Shown here: one piece after another, positions 44,223-54,429 of the stretch | How positions within the stretch are numbered: the first letter of the stretch is position 1 | Layout: the number at the start of each line of letters is the position of its first letter | Position numbers and translations under genes: made by a program | Source: Bacillus sp. IITD106 | Lineage (GTDB): Bacteria > Bacillota > Bacilli > Bacillales > Bacillaceae_C | NCBI RefSeq assembly: GCF_019459225.1 | Contig: NZ_JAIAZY010000028.1 | Location: forward strand, 1 to 57,354 | Direction of reading: 5' to 3' | DNA: 57,354 nt | The notes under the pieces: model-generated | The model's input: only the letters and a program-made list of their open reading frames with translations | Told to the model about the DNA's origin: nothing | The model's database searches: none

Positions 44223-45080
44223 TTAATGCCCCCGATTATCAACATACTTCCCATAATCCGGAATAGCGACCTGCTCAAAATTGTGCACCAATTTTTCCAA
44301 ACTATCTGTTAGTATTTCACCCGACATTGGCACACCATGTCCTGTAATAGCGACACTTGGTTTTAAGGCTTCTAATTTTTTAACAGACTCCCACGCTGCT
44401 TGCCAATCGGTCGTTAAGTATCGGGGTGGACCATTAATTTCTTGCTCTTGTGTGAAAACTTTATAAAGGGAATCTTGTTTAACTGTAACGAATGCATCTC
44501 CAGCAATTAATGCCCGATCTTTTTCCCTAAAAAAGGAAACATGTCCTGGTGTGTGTCCGGGTGTATGAATCCAACGAAAATCCGGCATATGAGGAACACT
44601 TTCGTTAGAAGGAAGAACTTTTACATGATCACCTAAGTTGATAGGTTCATTTGGGAATATAGGTGACATTTTGGCAACCATGCCACCTTCCACGGTCGCG
44701 TCAGGGGTTGGATAACTCTTTTTCCCAGTTAAATATGGAATTTCAAGTTCATGAGCATATACGGGAACTTGCCATTCTTTTACTAAATCGATCACTGCGC
44801 CTACATGATCGAAATGCCCGTGAGTTAAAATAATGGCTTGCGGACGACTATTCTTCCCAAATCGCTCTTCAATGGCATCGATTATTTCATCGGCAGAGTG
44901 AGGCATACCTGCGTCTACTAGAACAAAATCATCATTATTCGGGTTGCCAACTAAAATGATGTTAACAATTTGAATAGTATAGCTATACAAGTCTGGCAAT
45001 ACTTCTATTCCTAATCGATTTCCAATTGATGTAGCTGGAATATATTTGTAATCACTTCCGTAAGAAATATCTTTGTTCAT
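44223..45080 (-). CDS. MBL-fold metallo-hydrolase
   Basis: 285 residues, metallo-beta-lactamase fold: THGHFDHVG (HxHxDH), a further His in HTPGHTPGH, Asp in IAGDAF and His in TGHG. Glyoxalase-II-like or lactonase-like hydrolase binding two metal ions. ATG with an AAAGAGGTGG-type ribosome site. It stands alone; the substrate cannot be predicted. Confidence 0.87.
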   Translation of the reverse strand: MNKDISYGSDYKYIPATSIGNRLGIEVLPDLYSYTIQIVNIILVGNPNNDDFVLVDAGMPHSADEIIDAIEERFGKNSRPQAIILTHGHFDHVGAVIDLVKEWQVPVYAHELEIPYLTGKKSYPTPDATVEGGMVAKMSPIFPNEPINLGDHVKVLPSNESVPHMPDFRWIHTPGHTPGHVSFFREKDRALIAGDAFVTVKQDSLYKVFTQEQEINGPPRYLTTDWQAAWESVKKLEALKPSVAITGHGVPMSGEILTDSLEKLVHNFEQVAIPDYGKYVDNRGH

Positions 45081-45287
45081 TTAAACCACCTCTTTTTCTA
45101 ACACTATTTTCACAGGTTTATTATTTCCAAAAAGGATTGATCTATGAAGATTTGTTTCTAAAATAAATCCCAAATGTTGACTTTTCGAATGGATGAGGTC
45201 TAAAAATAGTTATCCTACAAAAAAGAGAAAGGCTATGTTAAAGCTATCCCTTCAGACTAAAAATAAGTACTGACATATTAAAAGAAA

Positions 45288-45977
45288 TCAACCATTACAA
45301 TCTGTATATGTTTTAATATAAAAGCCATTTGTAGGGGACCATTCAGCGACAAAGATTTCTGATATAATAGGGTACCCTTCTTTTTGAAGTGCATCATTGA
45401 GCCATTTAGACGACTTGCCTGCATACTGTAGGTTTTCTTTTCTTATCCTGCCTTCGTCGACTAGTAAAATGGAAGGAGCTTCGTCAGCTACTTCAATATT
45501 TAGCATTTCAGCGGCGGGTGGTTCCATTTTCGTATGTTTCTTTATACTGATAGTTCCCCCGGGTTCTAAGTATAAATCCCGAACTTCACTTAAAGAAAAT
45601 ACACCTTGTTCGCGCAACATGGATCTAAGCTGTTCCATTTCTATATGATTTTTCCTCATCACCTTCATATCTAAATTTCCATCCTGAACGATAATAGATG
45701 GTTCTCCCTTAAGAATTTTTTTGATTGGTCTACTTTTAACGGCGAGAATTTCAACGATATAAATGAGAATCCCCCAAACTGTAACGCCAAAAAGCATTTG
45801 AAAGACGGAAATCTTTTCATCATACAAGCTTTCTTCCAGTAGAGCACCTAAAATTAATGCATATACAAAGTCAAAGGGCGTAAATTGTCCCATTTCTTTT
45901 TTTCCAAGAAGTCTCGTTACTATGAGTAAAGCAAGTAGACCAAGGACTAGTTTTACAACCGTGTCTAAATAGAGCAT
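45288..45977 (-). CDS. DUF421/YetF-family membrane protein
   Basis: 229 residues from ATG 45977 (AGGAGG seven nt upstream; ATG 45983 sits too close to it). Three N-terminal helices (about 5-75) and the cytoplasmic DUF421 domain with EPSIIVQDGNLDMKVM and the LYLEPGGTISI motif. YetF/YdfS/YrbG homologues are spore-associated in bacilli. It is divergent from the VWA lipoprotein gene, and the pair is repeated in decayed form at 49803-51046. Confidence 0.85.
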   Translation of the reverse strand: MLYLDTVVKLVLGLLALLIVTRLLGKKEMGQFTPFDFVYALILGALLEESLYDEKISVFQMLFGVTVWGILIYIVEILAVKSRPIKKILKGEPSIIVQDGNLDMKVMRKNHIEMEQLRSMLREQGVFSLSEVRDLYLEPGGTISIKKHTKMEPPAAEMLNIEVADEAPSILLVDEGRIRKENLQYAGKSSKWLNDALQKEGYPIISEIFVAEWSPTNGFYIKTYTDCNG

Positions 45978-46155
45978 CCGCATTCCTCCTTGTGCTTTAT
46001 ATACCCCAATTTATTGAATTAATTTCCTATAACTTTTTCACTATTTATCTAACTGTCTTCTATGCATAAAGAACTAATCTTGATGGTTTTCATTGAAGTT
46101 GGTTAATGTCTTCATTATTATTTATTGAAGTAATACATAGAAAGTGGTGATACAT

Positions 46156-47550
46156 ATGAAGAAATTTTGGATTGGATTGTTCTTTGCTGCTATAATTTTC
46201 GGCGGGTGCAGTTCCACTGAAAAAGATGAAAAGAAACAAGTTTCTTCTAAGGAAAAGGTAGAAGAAGTCGAAAATGTTGAAAAAACAATAGAAGCAGCCC
46301 AGCCAGTGGAGGAATATACCTCTAAAGAAGTACAATATTTCGAAATCAAAGATCCTGGGCGAGAACTGACGGATTTAGAGAAAGAATTGCTTCGGCACCC
46401 AGGAATATATAGCGGGGATCAATATGATGAAACGAAAGTAAACGAGGCGCTGGACCAGCTTCCTGACAATTTAACACCGGAACAATATTTGGAAGAGCTC
46501 AAATATTTATTTACAGAGGATTATCATGAGGAACTAGAAACCCTTCTTCATTTTGATTCCAATGTTGAAGTGGATATAGAGCGTCCGGATGAATCGGTTA
46601 GCACACCAACGTTAAAAAAGGCCCATTTTGCCATTTTAATCGATGCGAGTGGGAGTATGAAGGCGATGTCTGGAAAGAAGACGCGGATGGAAGCGGCAAA
46701 AGAAGCTGTCTTGGAGTTTGCGGAGCAGATTCCTGAAGAAGCAACAATATCTATGCGGGTTTACGGGCATAAAGGCTCAGGAAGTGATGCAGATAAAAAA
46801 TTATCATGCAGTAGTACGGAAAACTTTTATCATGGAACTTTTGACAAAAATAATTTTCAAAACGCCTTACAAAAAGTACAACCTGCAGGCTGGACACCGA
46901 TTGGCCTCGTTCTTGAGAAAGTGAAGGAAGATATTCCCAAAGATGCCAACGATGTTGTTGTGTATGTTGTAAGCGATGGGATTGAAACTTGTGGCGGCGA
47001 TCCTGTCAAAGCGGCAAAAGATTTGGCTTCTGATGATATTGAAACGGTCGTTAATATCATTGGGTTTGACGTAGACAATGAAGGGCAGAAGCTGTTAAAG
47101 GAAGTAGCGAGTGCAGGCAAAGGAGAGTTCACATATGTTTCCTCAGAACGTGATTTGAAAGAATATATGAAAGCTCAATACGAGGAAATAAAGTTGGAAT
47201 GGATTAAATGGAAAAATGAAGGAATGGTAGAGACTGTTAAAGTAAAAAATGAAAAGGTGATGCTGGCGATTCAGACGAAACAAAATATGGAACAAAAAGC
47301 TATTCGCGAAAAACAAAGAATGGAGAAAGCACAGAATTATTTAAAGAAAAGGTTCAATGAATATGGCCACCCGATTTCAGAAGTTTATTCTTTGATTAGT
47401 GAATATTGTAGCCCAAAATTTAAGTATGCTGGTGAAATTGGGTCTCGTGCTTATAAAGAAAGTGTAGAGAGCGGATCGAAACAGTTTAAAGAATATGATG
47501 AAGAAGGCTCCAAAAAAATTAAGGAAATGGATGAGAAGAAAAAGGAATAG
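46156..47550 (+). CDS. VWA-domain lipoprotein
   Basis: 464 residues from ATG 46156 (GTGGTGAT upstream). Signal peptide with lipobox FGGC (Cys18), an acidic linker, then a von Willebrand A domain (about 150-345) with MIDAS motif DASGSMK, Thr/Ser contributions and VVYVVSDGIETCGGDP. The C-terminal 110 residues are a charged helical coil. Metal-dependent adhesion or protein-binding role on the cell surface is inferred. Confidence 0.85.
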   Translation: MKKFWIGLFFAAIIFGGCSSTEKDEKKQVSSKEKVEEVENVEKTIEAAQPVEEYTSKEVQYFEIKDPGRELTDLEKELLRHPGIYSGDQYDETKVNEALDQLPDNLTPEQYLEELKYLFTEDYHEELETLLHFDSNVEVDIERPDESVSTPTLKKAHFAILIDASGSMKAMSGKKTRMEAAKEAVLEFAEQIPEEATISMRVYGHKGSGSDADKKLSCSSTENFYHGTFDKNNFQNALQKVQPAGWTPIGLVLEKVKEDIPKDANDVVVYVVSDGIETCGGDPVKAAKDLASDDIETVVNIIGFDVDNEGQKLLKEVASAGKGEFTYVSSERDLKEYMKAQYEEIKLEWIKWKNEGMVETVKVKNEKVMLAIQTKQNMEQKAIREKQRMEKAQNYLKKRFNEYGHPISEVYSLISEYCSPKFKYAGEIGSRAYKESVESGSKQFKEYDEEGSKKIKEMDEKKKE

Positions 47551-47578
47551 AATATTTGAATAATTTTATAATAGGGAG

Positions 47579-47617
47579 AAACCGGCCAATCATGATGGAT
47601 TGATAGACCGGTTTTTT
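47579..47617 (+). terminator. Terminator after the VWA gene
   Basis: AAACCGG pairs with CCGGTTT with an inner CAATC/GATTG, followed by TTTTTT. A decayed copy of this hairpin is present at about 51057-51097 behind the VWA remnant. Confidence 0.75.
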
Positions 47618-47803
47618 GTTGTTATTAAAGTGAAAAAGAAGTCGTCAGGATTGGTATTATTCTACGAATATAGAAGACTTTTTTAAACTGATTCCTACTA
47701 TAACCTGTGTAATTTATGAATTTTCAATGATATACTTTGATTAATAGAAAATGGACGTTACTAGCAGCTTTGGATGTTTTATCATTTTTAAAGGAGATTA
47801 AAG

Positions 47804-49219
47804 ATGAAAAATGCGGTAAATTTCAATGAGTTAGAACTTTTTTATACGTTAATTAATAATTCTGACATCCTATATACAATACATTCAAGAGCAGGTGATT
47901 TCGAATATGCGTCTCCATCCTTTCTTGACCTAACAGGCTATAAGAAGGAGGAACTAATGAGTGTATCACTTTTTGACCTTTTACACCCTGAAGAAAAAGA
48001 ATTATTTAGTAGAGTGGATCTGACCCAATCACATAAAAATCAGTACTTCCGAGTTTGTAGGAGGGAAGGAGATTATGTGTGGCTTGAATCAACACTCATA
48101 CCAAGGATAGGGAACGATAAGCCAGATGTATTTATTTGTATATCAAAAGACGCAACAGAACAAGTAGATACAAAAATAAAGCTGGAAGAACATAAAGAAC
48201 AGTATCGCCTTCTTGTCGAAAATTTTATCGATACTGTTGGGATTATCTCGAGAGATGGAAATGTTATTTATATAAATGACGCTGGACGGAAACTGTTTGG
48301 CGTTGCTAGAAAAGAAGAAGTCATCGGCAGACATATTTTTGATTACCTTGACCCTCAATCACGAAAAAGCTTAGAAGATCAGCTTGAGCAAAATCAACTA
48401 AGCGAGACATTTGAACTAACCGTTACTCGTCATGATAAGCAAATTAAACATGTCGTAGTTAAATTGATTCCGACTAAATATAGAAGTAGAGATGTTTTTC
48501 AAATCATCATCACAGATATAACTGAAAAGTTAAAAGCGGAAGAAACAATAGCCCGAACGGAAAAACTATCTGTTGTCGGACAGCTGGCAGCCGGTATTGC
48601 TCACGAAATTAGGAATCCTTTGACAGTAATCAAAGGATTCACACAAATGTTAAAACAAGAGGAAAATAATGAGTATTTAGATGTGGTTTTGAGTGAATTG
48701 ATGAGGATTGAGGGAATTATAAGTGATTTATTGATTCTCGCCAAGCCGCAGCCTTCCAAAAAAGAAAAACTAAATTTAAAAGAGTTGCTTGAAAATACCA
48801 TTTTGTTCTTCCAATCTGAAGCCATTCTCCACGATGTAATGATTCAGACCAGTATAGAAGCATTTGATGTTTTTATAGAGGGGGAAGCCGATAAATTAAA
48901 ACAGGTTTTTATAAATGTTTTAAAAAATGCAGTGGAAGCTATGCCAAATGGTGGAAATCTTTATGTATCAACTGAAAAAATAGAAGATGATATTTTTATC
49001 ATAAAAATTAAAGATACCGGAGTGGGTATTCCGGAGGAGCGCATAAAAAAATTGGGTGAACCGTTCTTTAGTACAAAAGAAAAAGGAACCGGATTGGGAT
49101 TGATGATTTCTAATCGTATCATCAAAAACCATGGGGGAAGTTTGGAAATTGATAGCAAACTTAACGAAGGAACGACGATTAGTATTATTCTTCCAATAAT
49201 AAGCTTAGAAAATGAGTAG
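47804..49219 (+). CDS. PAS-PAS sensor histidine kinase, sporulation-kinase type
   Basis: 471 residues, no membrane helix. Two PAS domains (about 8-125 and 130-245), H box LAAGIAHEIRNPLTVIKGF with His267, N box NVLKNAVEAMP, G1 DTGVGIPEE, G2 GTGLGLMIS. The H-box type is that of the Kin kinases feeding the Spo0 phosphorelay. No response regulator gene is adjacent, which supports an orphan kinase acting on Spo0F. The ATG follows AAAGGAG. Confidence 0.85.
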   Translation: MKNAVNFNELELFYTLINNSDILYTIHSRAGDFEYASPSFLDLTGYKKEELMSVSLFDLLHPEEKELFSRVDLTQSHKNQYFRVCRREGDYVWLESTLIPRIGNDKPDVFICISKDATEQVDTKIKLEEHKEQYRLLVENFIDTVGIISRDGNVIYINDAGRKLFGVARKEEVIGRHIFDYLDPQSRKSLEDQLEQNQLSETFELTVTRHDKQIKHVVVKLIPTKYRSRDVFQIIITDITEKLKAEETIARTEKLSVVGQLAAGIAHEIRNPLTVIKGFTQMLKQEENNEYLDVVLSELMRIEGIISDLLILAKPQPSKKEKLNLKELLENTILFFQSEAILHDVMIQTSIEAFDVFIEGEADKLKQVFINVLKNAVEAMPNGGNLYVSTEKIEDDIFIIKIKDTGVGIPEERIKKLGEPFFSTKEKGTGLGLMISNRIIKNHGGSLEIDSKLNEGTTISIILPIISLENE

Positions 49220-49228
49220 GTACGATGG

Positions 49229-49278
49229 AAAGGGAGTGTCCAGAAAGTTCATGATTTTGACTTTTGGACTCCCTTTTT
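49229..49278 (+). terminator. Terminator after the PAS kinase gene
   Basis: AAAGGGAG-TCCA pairs with TGGA-CTCCCTTT with a small bulge, followed by five T. Confidence 0.75.
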
Positions 49279-49802
49279 CATGTTCTAAGAACCTTAATAT
49301 ATCCACATTTAAAAATATCAATTCTTAGGTTTCCACTTTTCGGACAGCCCTTGGTTCTGATCACTATCTCTCTTACATTTTTGGAAAGCTCTGGTATGAT
49401 AGCACTAGTTGTTTTGTAAAATAGGGTAGGGTTGAGTTGTATTGAAATAGACATCGGTTGAACCACAAATATGTATTGCATAGTAAACCAATTTTGTCAC
49501 ACCTTATAATTATGAAGTCATATATGAAGTACTCGCTGCTAGTGCATTTAGCGTGTGCTGCATAATTTTTCTTGAACAATACACGTGGAAAAAACTCAAG
49601 CTGCTTTCTAATAAAAGTCTAAACCCTAATTAAAACAGGATAAAGGAAGATTGCAAGAAACCCTCACCATCAATAGCAAGACGGTTTTCTAAGCGTGGTG
49701 GAAGGAAGAGGATCCGCCTAATATGGTGTACTTGACAGGGCTTAGGGATTTTTTCGAATCACATTTTGTATAATATTTTTTGTGAGTTTTTAAAAAGCCC
49801 AA
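49279..49802. other. Gene-free segment with a relic of the cas9 promoter
   Basis: No credible gene. Bases 49366-49410 align without gaps to the cas9 promoter at 51140-51184 (33 of 45 identical by eye), including the TGGTATGATAG core, and a similar purine-rich site and TTGAAA follow at about 49424-49445. The rest (49450-49800) shows only broken frames, for example around AWWKEEDPPNMVYLTGLR, with no recognisable family. Confidence 0.5.
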
Positions 49803-50491
49803 TCACCCATTACAATCTGTATATGTTTTGATATAGAATCCATTTGTTGGAGACCATTCAGCGACAAATATATCTGTTATGAGAGGATACCCTTCTTTTT
49901 GAAGTGCATCTCTGAGCCATTTAGATGACTTGCCTGCATATTGTAGGTTTTCTTTTTTATTTTGCCTTCGTCGACTAGTAAAATGGAGGGAGCTTCGTCA
50001 GCAACTTCAATATTTAGAGTTTCAGCAGCAGGCGGTTCCGTTTTAGAATATTTCTTTATACTGATAGTTCCTCCGGGTTCTAAATATAAATCCCTAACTT
50101 CGCTTAAAGAAAATACACCTTGTTCACGCATCATAGATCTAAGCTGTTCCATTTCTATATGATTCTTCCTCATCACCTTCATATCTATATTGCCATCCTG
50201 AACAATAATAGATGGTTCTCCCTTAAGAAATTTTCTGATTGGTCTATTTTTAACCGCGAGAATTTCAACGATATAAATGAGAATCCCCCAAACTGTAACG
50301 CCAAATAGCATTTGAAAGACGGAAATCTTTTCATCGTACAAGCTTTCTTCCAGTAGCGCACCTAAAATTAATGCATATACAAAGTCAAAGGGCGTAAATT
50401 GTCCCATTTCTTTTTTTCCAAGAAGTCTCGTTACTATGAGTAAAGCAAGTAGACCAAGGACTAGTTTTACAACTGTGTCTAAATAGAGCAT
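49803..50491 (-). pseudogene. Decayed second copy of the DUF421 gene
   Basis: Very similar to the gene at 45288-45977 along its whole length, including AGGAGG and the N-terminus. A one-base loss in the T-rich stretch near 49955 (after LLVDEGKIKKK) shifts the frame and ends translation early at 49877; the old C-terminus and stop (49803-49805) are still visible in the original frame. Confidence 0.85.
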
Positions 50492-50564
50492 CCGTATTCC
50501 TCCTTGTGCTTTATATACCCAAATTTATTAAATTAAATATAAAGAACTAAGCTTGCTAGTTTCC

Positions 50565-51046
50565 GCAGTTCCATTGAAAAAGAAAAGATGAAAAGAAACA
50601 AGTTTCTTCTAAGTTAGTAGAAGTCGAAAGTAGTGAAAAAACTATAGAAGTAGTCCAGTTTCCGTAGCAGATTCCTGAAGAGGCAATAATCTCGATGCGG
50701 GTATACGGGCAAAAAGGATTGGGAAGTGATACGAATAATAAATTATCATGCAGTAGTACGGAAAACTTTTATCATGGAACTTTTGACAAAAATAATTTTT
50801 AAAACGCCTTACAAAAAGTACAACTGACAGGGTGGACTCGGATTGACCTCGTTCTTGAAAAAGTGATAGAAGAGATCCTAAAGATGCCATTGATGTTGTG
50901 TGTATGTTGTAAGGATGGGATTGAAACTTATAGCGGTGATCCTGTCAAAGCAGCCAAAAGTTTGGCTTCCGATGCTATTGAAACTGTAGTTGATATAATT
51001 GGGTTTGACGTAGACAATGTAGGAAATGGAAGAAAAGGAATAAAGT
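50565..51046 (+). pseudogene. Decayed second copy of the VWA lipoprotein gene
   Basis: Matches 46208-47090 or so, but the start codon and signal peptide are gone, the MIDAS region (DASGSMK) is deleted between about 50655 and 50668, and several stops and indels interrupt the rest (for example TAA in AATTTTTAAAACGCC). The recognisable end is GFDVDN near 51015. Divergent from the DUF421 remnant, as in the intact pair. Confidence 0.85.
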
Positions 51047-51139
51047 GAGTATAGAGAAAAAGCTGGCTAATCAATAAAGTGAATTCGCCGGTTTTTGTTG
51101 TTAACGCCTATTTTGTTGGAATGAGCTTGATTTCAATAC

Positions 51140-51174
51140 ATCTCGATTACTTTTCTGGAGAAATTTGGTATGAT
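51140..51174 (+). promoter_or_regulatory. cas9 promoter
   Basis: Extended -10 TGGTATGAT (51166-51174) with only a weak -35. Predicted start of transcription is near 51181, giving a leader of about 40 nt. Confidence 0.6.
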
Positions 51175-51221
51175 AGTCCTAAGTATTATTTCGAAAAATC
51201 AATAAATAGGAGTGAGTGGTT

Positions 51222-54200
51222 TTGAAAAAGGTTTTGGGACTTGATATCGGAATTTCCTCAGTCGGCTGGGGGATTTTAAATCAAGACACAGGGGAAATCA
51301 TCGATGCCGGAGTTCGCTTATTTGAGGAAGCAACTAGAAACGCGAACGAAGAGAGGAGAAGTTTTAGAGGGTCACGCCGTTTGAAAAGAAGGAGAACACA
51401 CCGATTGGAAAGAGCAAAAGCATTGTTTGAACAACAAGGTCTGCCTCTTACAGGAATTGGAAAAGTAAATCCTTATGAAGCAAGGTATAAAGCTATATAC
51501 GAATCTGTTAGTAAAGAGGAACTAACTGCAGCACTATATCATTTGGTGAAACGTAGAGGGACGATCCTCGACACACCAGAAGATGATAAGTCCATTGGTG
51601 ATGAATTTTCAACAAAGGAACAATTGGCTAGGAATAAAAGATTACTGGAAAATCGTTTTATATGCGAAATTCAAATAGAGCGACTATCGAACAAAACTGA
51701 AAAGATACGAAATCATGAGAATAGATTTCGCACCGAAGATTATATTAAGGAAGCACGCGCTATCTTGTATAAACAAAAGCAAGTTTACTCTGAGATTTCG
51801 GATGTATTTATAGAAGAAGTTATTAATCTTATTAAATCAAGACGCGAATACTACGACGGTCCAGGCTCTGAAAAGTCACCTACACCCTATGGATCATATT
51901 ACATAGATAAAGATGGAACATTATCCCATACATCAATGATTAATAAGATGCGTGGTAAGTGTACATATTTTCCAGAAGAATTACGAATTGCCAAAATGTC
52001 GTTTACGGCTGATTTGTATAACCTCTTGAGCGGAGATTTAAATAAACTTTTAATAAATGGCGAGTATTTAACGTATGAAGATAAAAAATATTTAGTAGAG
52101 AATTTTATTAAAAAAGGTAAAAATATTACATTGCCGCAAATTTTAAAATACAAAGGTGTAGCAGATGATGCAGATGTAAGCGGTTATCGCAGAGATTTAA
52201 AATCGGATAAACCGACCTTTACGGAATTTATAGGATATAAAGAAATTAAAAAAATCGTTGATCAGAACGACATACCACAATCCATCCTAGATGACATTGA
52301 TTTAATTGATGATATTATTGAAATTTTAACTGCCGAAAAATCGTACAAAAGAAGAGAAGAACAATTGAGTTCACTATTTTCCAACTATGACTATCATATC
52401 GCACTTAAAATGGTGAATGCATTCAAAGAATGCACTGTGTTTACTGGTTATCATGCCCTATCAAAAAAGGCGATTTCGTTAATTATAGATGAATTGTGGC
52501 ATACAAATAAAAACCACATGCAGCTATTTTCAGAGTTGAAGCTTGAAGAAAAGCGTCTTAAGAAAATCAAAAACCAGAAAAACATTGCATTTGACGATAA
52601 TGCGATTTTAAGTACAGTAGCAAAAAGAGCGCATCGGGAAGCTATTAAAATTGTAAATGCAGTTCGAAAAAAATACGGGGAACTGGATGCTATCGTGGTC
52701 GAAACGGCAAGAGAGAAAAACAGTGAGGAAAAAAGAAAACAATATTCAGATTTTCAAAGGCAGACTGGAAAATTTGAAAAAGAGATGGCGAAACTATTAG
52801 GTGTTAATTCATTGGTTGAACTACGATTGAATAGCAAGCAACATTTAGCGCTTAAACTTTGGGAATCCCAAGATAGGAAGTGTATTTATTCCGGGAAAAG
52901 CATTCTTATACACGATATTGTAAATGATCCTTCCACATTTGAAATCGATCATATTTTACCAGTTTCATTATCTTTTGACGATAGCCAGGCAAATAAAGTC
53001 CTTTGTTATCACGGAGAGAATCAGAAAAAAGGGCAAAGGACACCATATCAATATTTCTCCTCTGGAACAGCATCAAGAACGTTCGATCAGTTTAAAGTTG
53101 AAGTTTTAAACCTATATAAAAGTCGAAAAATTTCAAGCAAGAAAAAAGATTATTTATTGGAACTACGGGACATTGCTCATAACGAAGAGTTACAAAAAGA
53201 ATTCATTAATCGTAATTTAGTGGACACACAATACGCAATGCGCAGTTTCTCAATGACGTTACGTACATTTTTTAAAACAAACGAAATCGATACAAAAGTT
53301 TTTTCTATTAGGGGATCTTTTACATCTGCTTTAAGGCGTAGAGCGCGGTTGAATAAAGATCGTGAGGAAAGTTATGCGCATCATGCAATTGATGCACTTA
53401 TCGTTGCTGCAATTGGCCGAATGCCTGTCTTCGAATTTTTCAAAGAATTTGATATGAATGCAGAAGGAGTAGTGGTTAAAAGGGAGACTGGAGAAATTAT
53501 TGAAGAGGACCAGTTCTTTAAACATCAATTTATTACTTTTCTCCGCAATTTAATGAATTACGAATCAAAAATTAAGTACTCCCATAAAGTAGATCGTAAA
53601 GCGAATCGGTCGATGTCCAATCAAACAATATATGGTACAAGGGAAAAAGATGGCGAAGTATATTATCTAGGAAAAGTCTCAAATATTTATCAATTAGATA
53701 AGAGGGGTGTAGAACCTCTATTAAAAAGACTAGAGAAAAATCCCGATAGCTTTTTAATCGCTCAGCACAACCCTGAACTTTTTGAACTTATCCAGCTAAT
53801 CGTTAAAGAATATAACAACGCGGATAATCCATTTAAGGCTTATTATGACGAACACGGGTATATTTTAAAAGACGGTAAAGTTCCCGTTAAAACGCTAAGA
53901 TATCGTGATCGAAAATTAGGGGTTCATATGAAAATTACGGATAAGTATCCGAATGCCAAAAATGATGTAGTGTTGTTAAGCATTAAAGGGGTACGGGTGG
54001 ACATTTATAAAAATAAAGATGGTAAATATAAATACCTAGGTGTTCCATTTCACTGGTTCAGGCAACAAGGGAATAAATATGTCCTTGATATGGATTTATA
54101 TAATGAGGAAAAGGCAAAAAGCTACAAGCAGATTGATGATAGTTTTGAGTTTCAAATGAGTTTGTATAAGAATGATTTGTTCTCTTTTGAAAAGGATGAA

Positions 54201-54407
54201 AAAAATAAATTAAGAATTTTTAGAGGGGATGGAATGCCAAGACAAAATATTATCGAGGTTGAATATGTAGAAAAGAAAAAACAAGAAAGAAAAGAAGGCT
54301 TCTTGTCTCCATCTACTTTAAAAAATATATATAAGTATAATGTCGACGTTTTGGGCAATACTTATAAAATAGAAAAAGAAAATTTCAAAAATTATTTACA
54401 ACTGTAG
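51222..54407 (+). CDS. cas9: Cas9, compact type II-A
   Basis: 1061 residues from TTG 51222 (AGGAG nine nt upstream; GTG 51216 is only 3 nt from it). Order: RuvC-I (LGLDIGISSVGWG, Asp8), Arg-rich bridge helix (about 46-70), recognition lobe, RuvC-II (VVETAREKN, Glu494), HNH (EIDHILP, Asp576/His577; Asn600), RuvC-III (HHAIDAL, His721, Asp724), then wedge and PAM-interacting domains. All nuclease residues are present. Size and motif spacing match S. aureus Cas9 (His557-Asn580 spacing is the same). It cleaves DNA guided by crRNA and the tracrRNA downstream. The PAM is unknown. Confidence 0.97.
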   Translation: MKKVLGLDIGISSVGWGILNQDTGEIIDAGVRLFEEATRNANEERRSFRGSRRLKRRRTHRLERAKALFEQQGLPLTGIGKVNPYEARYKAIYESVSKEELTAALYHLVKRRGTILDTPEDDKSIGDEFSTKEQLARNKRLLENRFICEIQIERLSNKTEKIRNHENRFRTEDYIKEARAILYKQKQVYSEISDVFIEEVINLIKSRREYYDGPGSEKSPTPYGSYYIDKDGTLSHTSMINKMRGKCTYFPEELRIAKMSFTADLYNLLSGDLNKLLINGEYLTYEDKKYLVENFIKKGKNITLPQILKYKGVADDADVSGYRRDLKSDKPTFTEFIGYKEIKKIVDQNDIPQSILDDIDLIDDIIEILTAEKSYKRREEQLSSLFSNYDYHIALKMVNAFKECTVFTGYHALSKKAISLIIDELWHTNKNHMQLFSELKLEEKRLKKIKNQKNIAFDDNAILSTVAKRAHREAIKIVNAVRKKYGELDAIVVETAREKNSEEKRKQYSDFQRQTGKFEKEMAKLLGVNSLVELRLNSKQHLALKLWESQDRKCIYSGKSILIHDIVNDPSTFEIDHILPVSLSFDDSQANKVLCYHGENQKKGQRTPYQYFSSGTASRTFDQFKVEVLNLYKSRKISSKKKDYLLELRDIAHNEELQKEFINRNLVDTQYAMRSFSMTLRTFFKTNEIDTKVFSIRGSFTSALRRRARLNKDREESYAHHAIDALIVAAIGRMPVFEFFKEFDMNAEGVVVKRETGEIIEEDQFFKHQFITFLRNLMNYESKIKYSHKVDRKANRSMSNQTIYGTREKDGEVYYLGKVSNIYQLDKRGVEPLLKRLEKNPDSFLIAQHNPELFELIQLIVKEYNNADNPFKAYYDEHGYILKDGKVPVKTLRYRDRKLGVHMKITDKYPNAKNDVVLLSIKGVRVDIYKNKDGKYKYLGVPFHWFRQQGNKYVLDMDLYNEEKAKSYKQIDDSFEFQMSLYKNDLFSFEKDEKNKLRIFRGDGMPRQNIIEVEYVEKKKQERKEGFLSPSTLKNIYKYNVDVLGNTYKIEKENFKNYLQL

Positions 54408-54423
54408 TAGAATGGGGTATACT
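54395..54423 (+). promoter_or_regulatory. tracrRNA promoter inside the 3' end of cas9
   Basis: TTTACA (54395-54400) and TATACT (54418-54423) have an exact 17-bp spacer. The -35 box is in the last codons of cas9 and the -10 box is 10 bp past its stop. Predicted start at about 54430. Confidence 0.75.
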
Positions 54424-54429
54424 ATAGTT

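Noticed and set aside
49278-49579. Two minus-strand frames in the gene-free segment
   Set aside because: No ribosome site, no recognisable family, and they overlap the promoter relic and terminator.
51222-54407. Cas9 as type II-C because of its small size
   Set aside because: A csn2 gene is present and tracrRNA position, repeat and HNH spacing match the compact II-A class.
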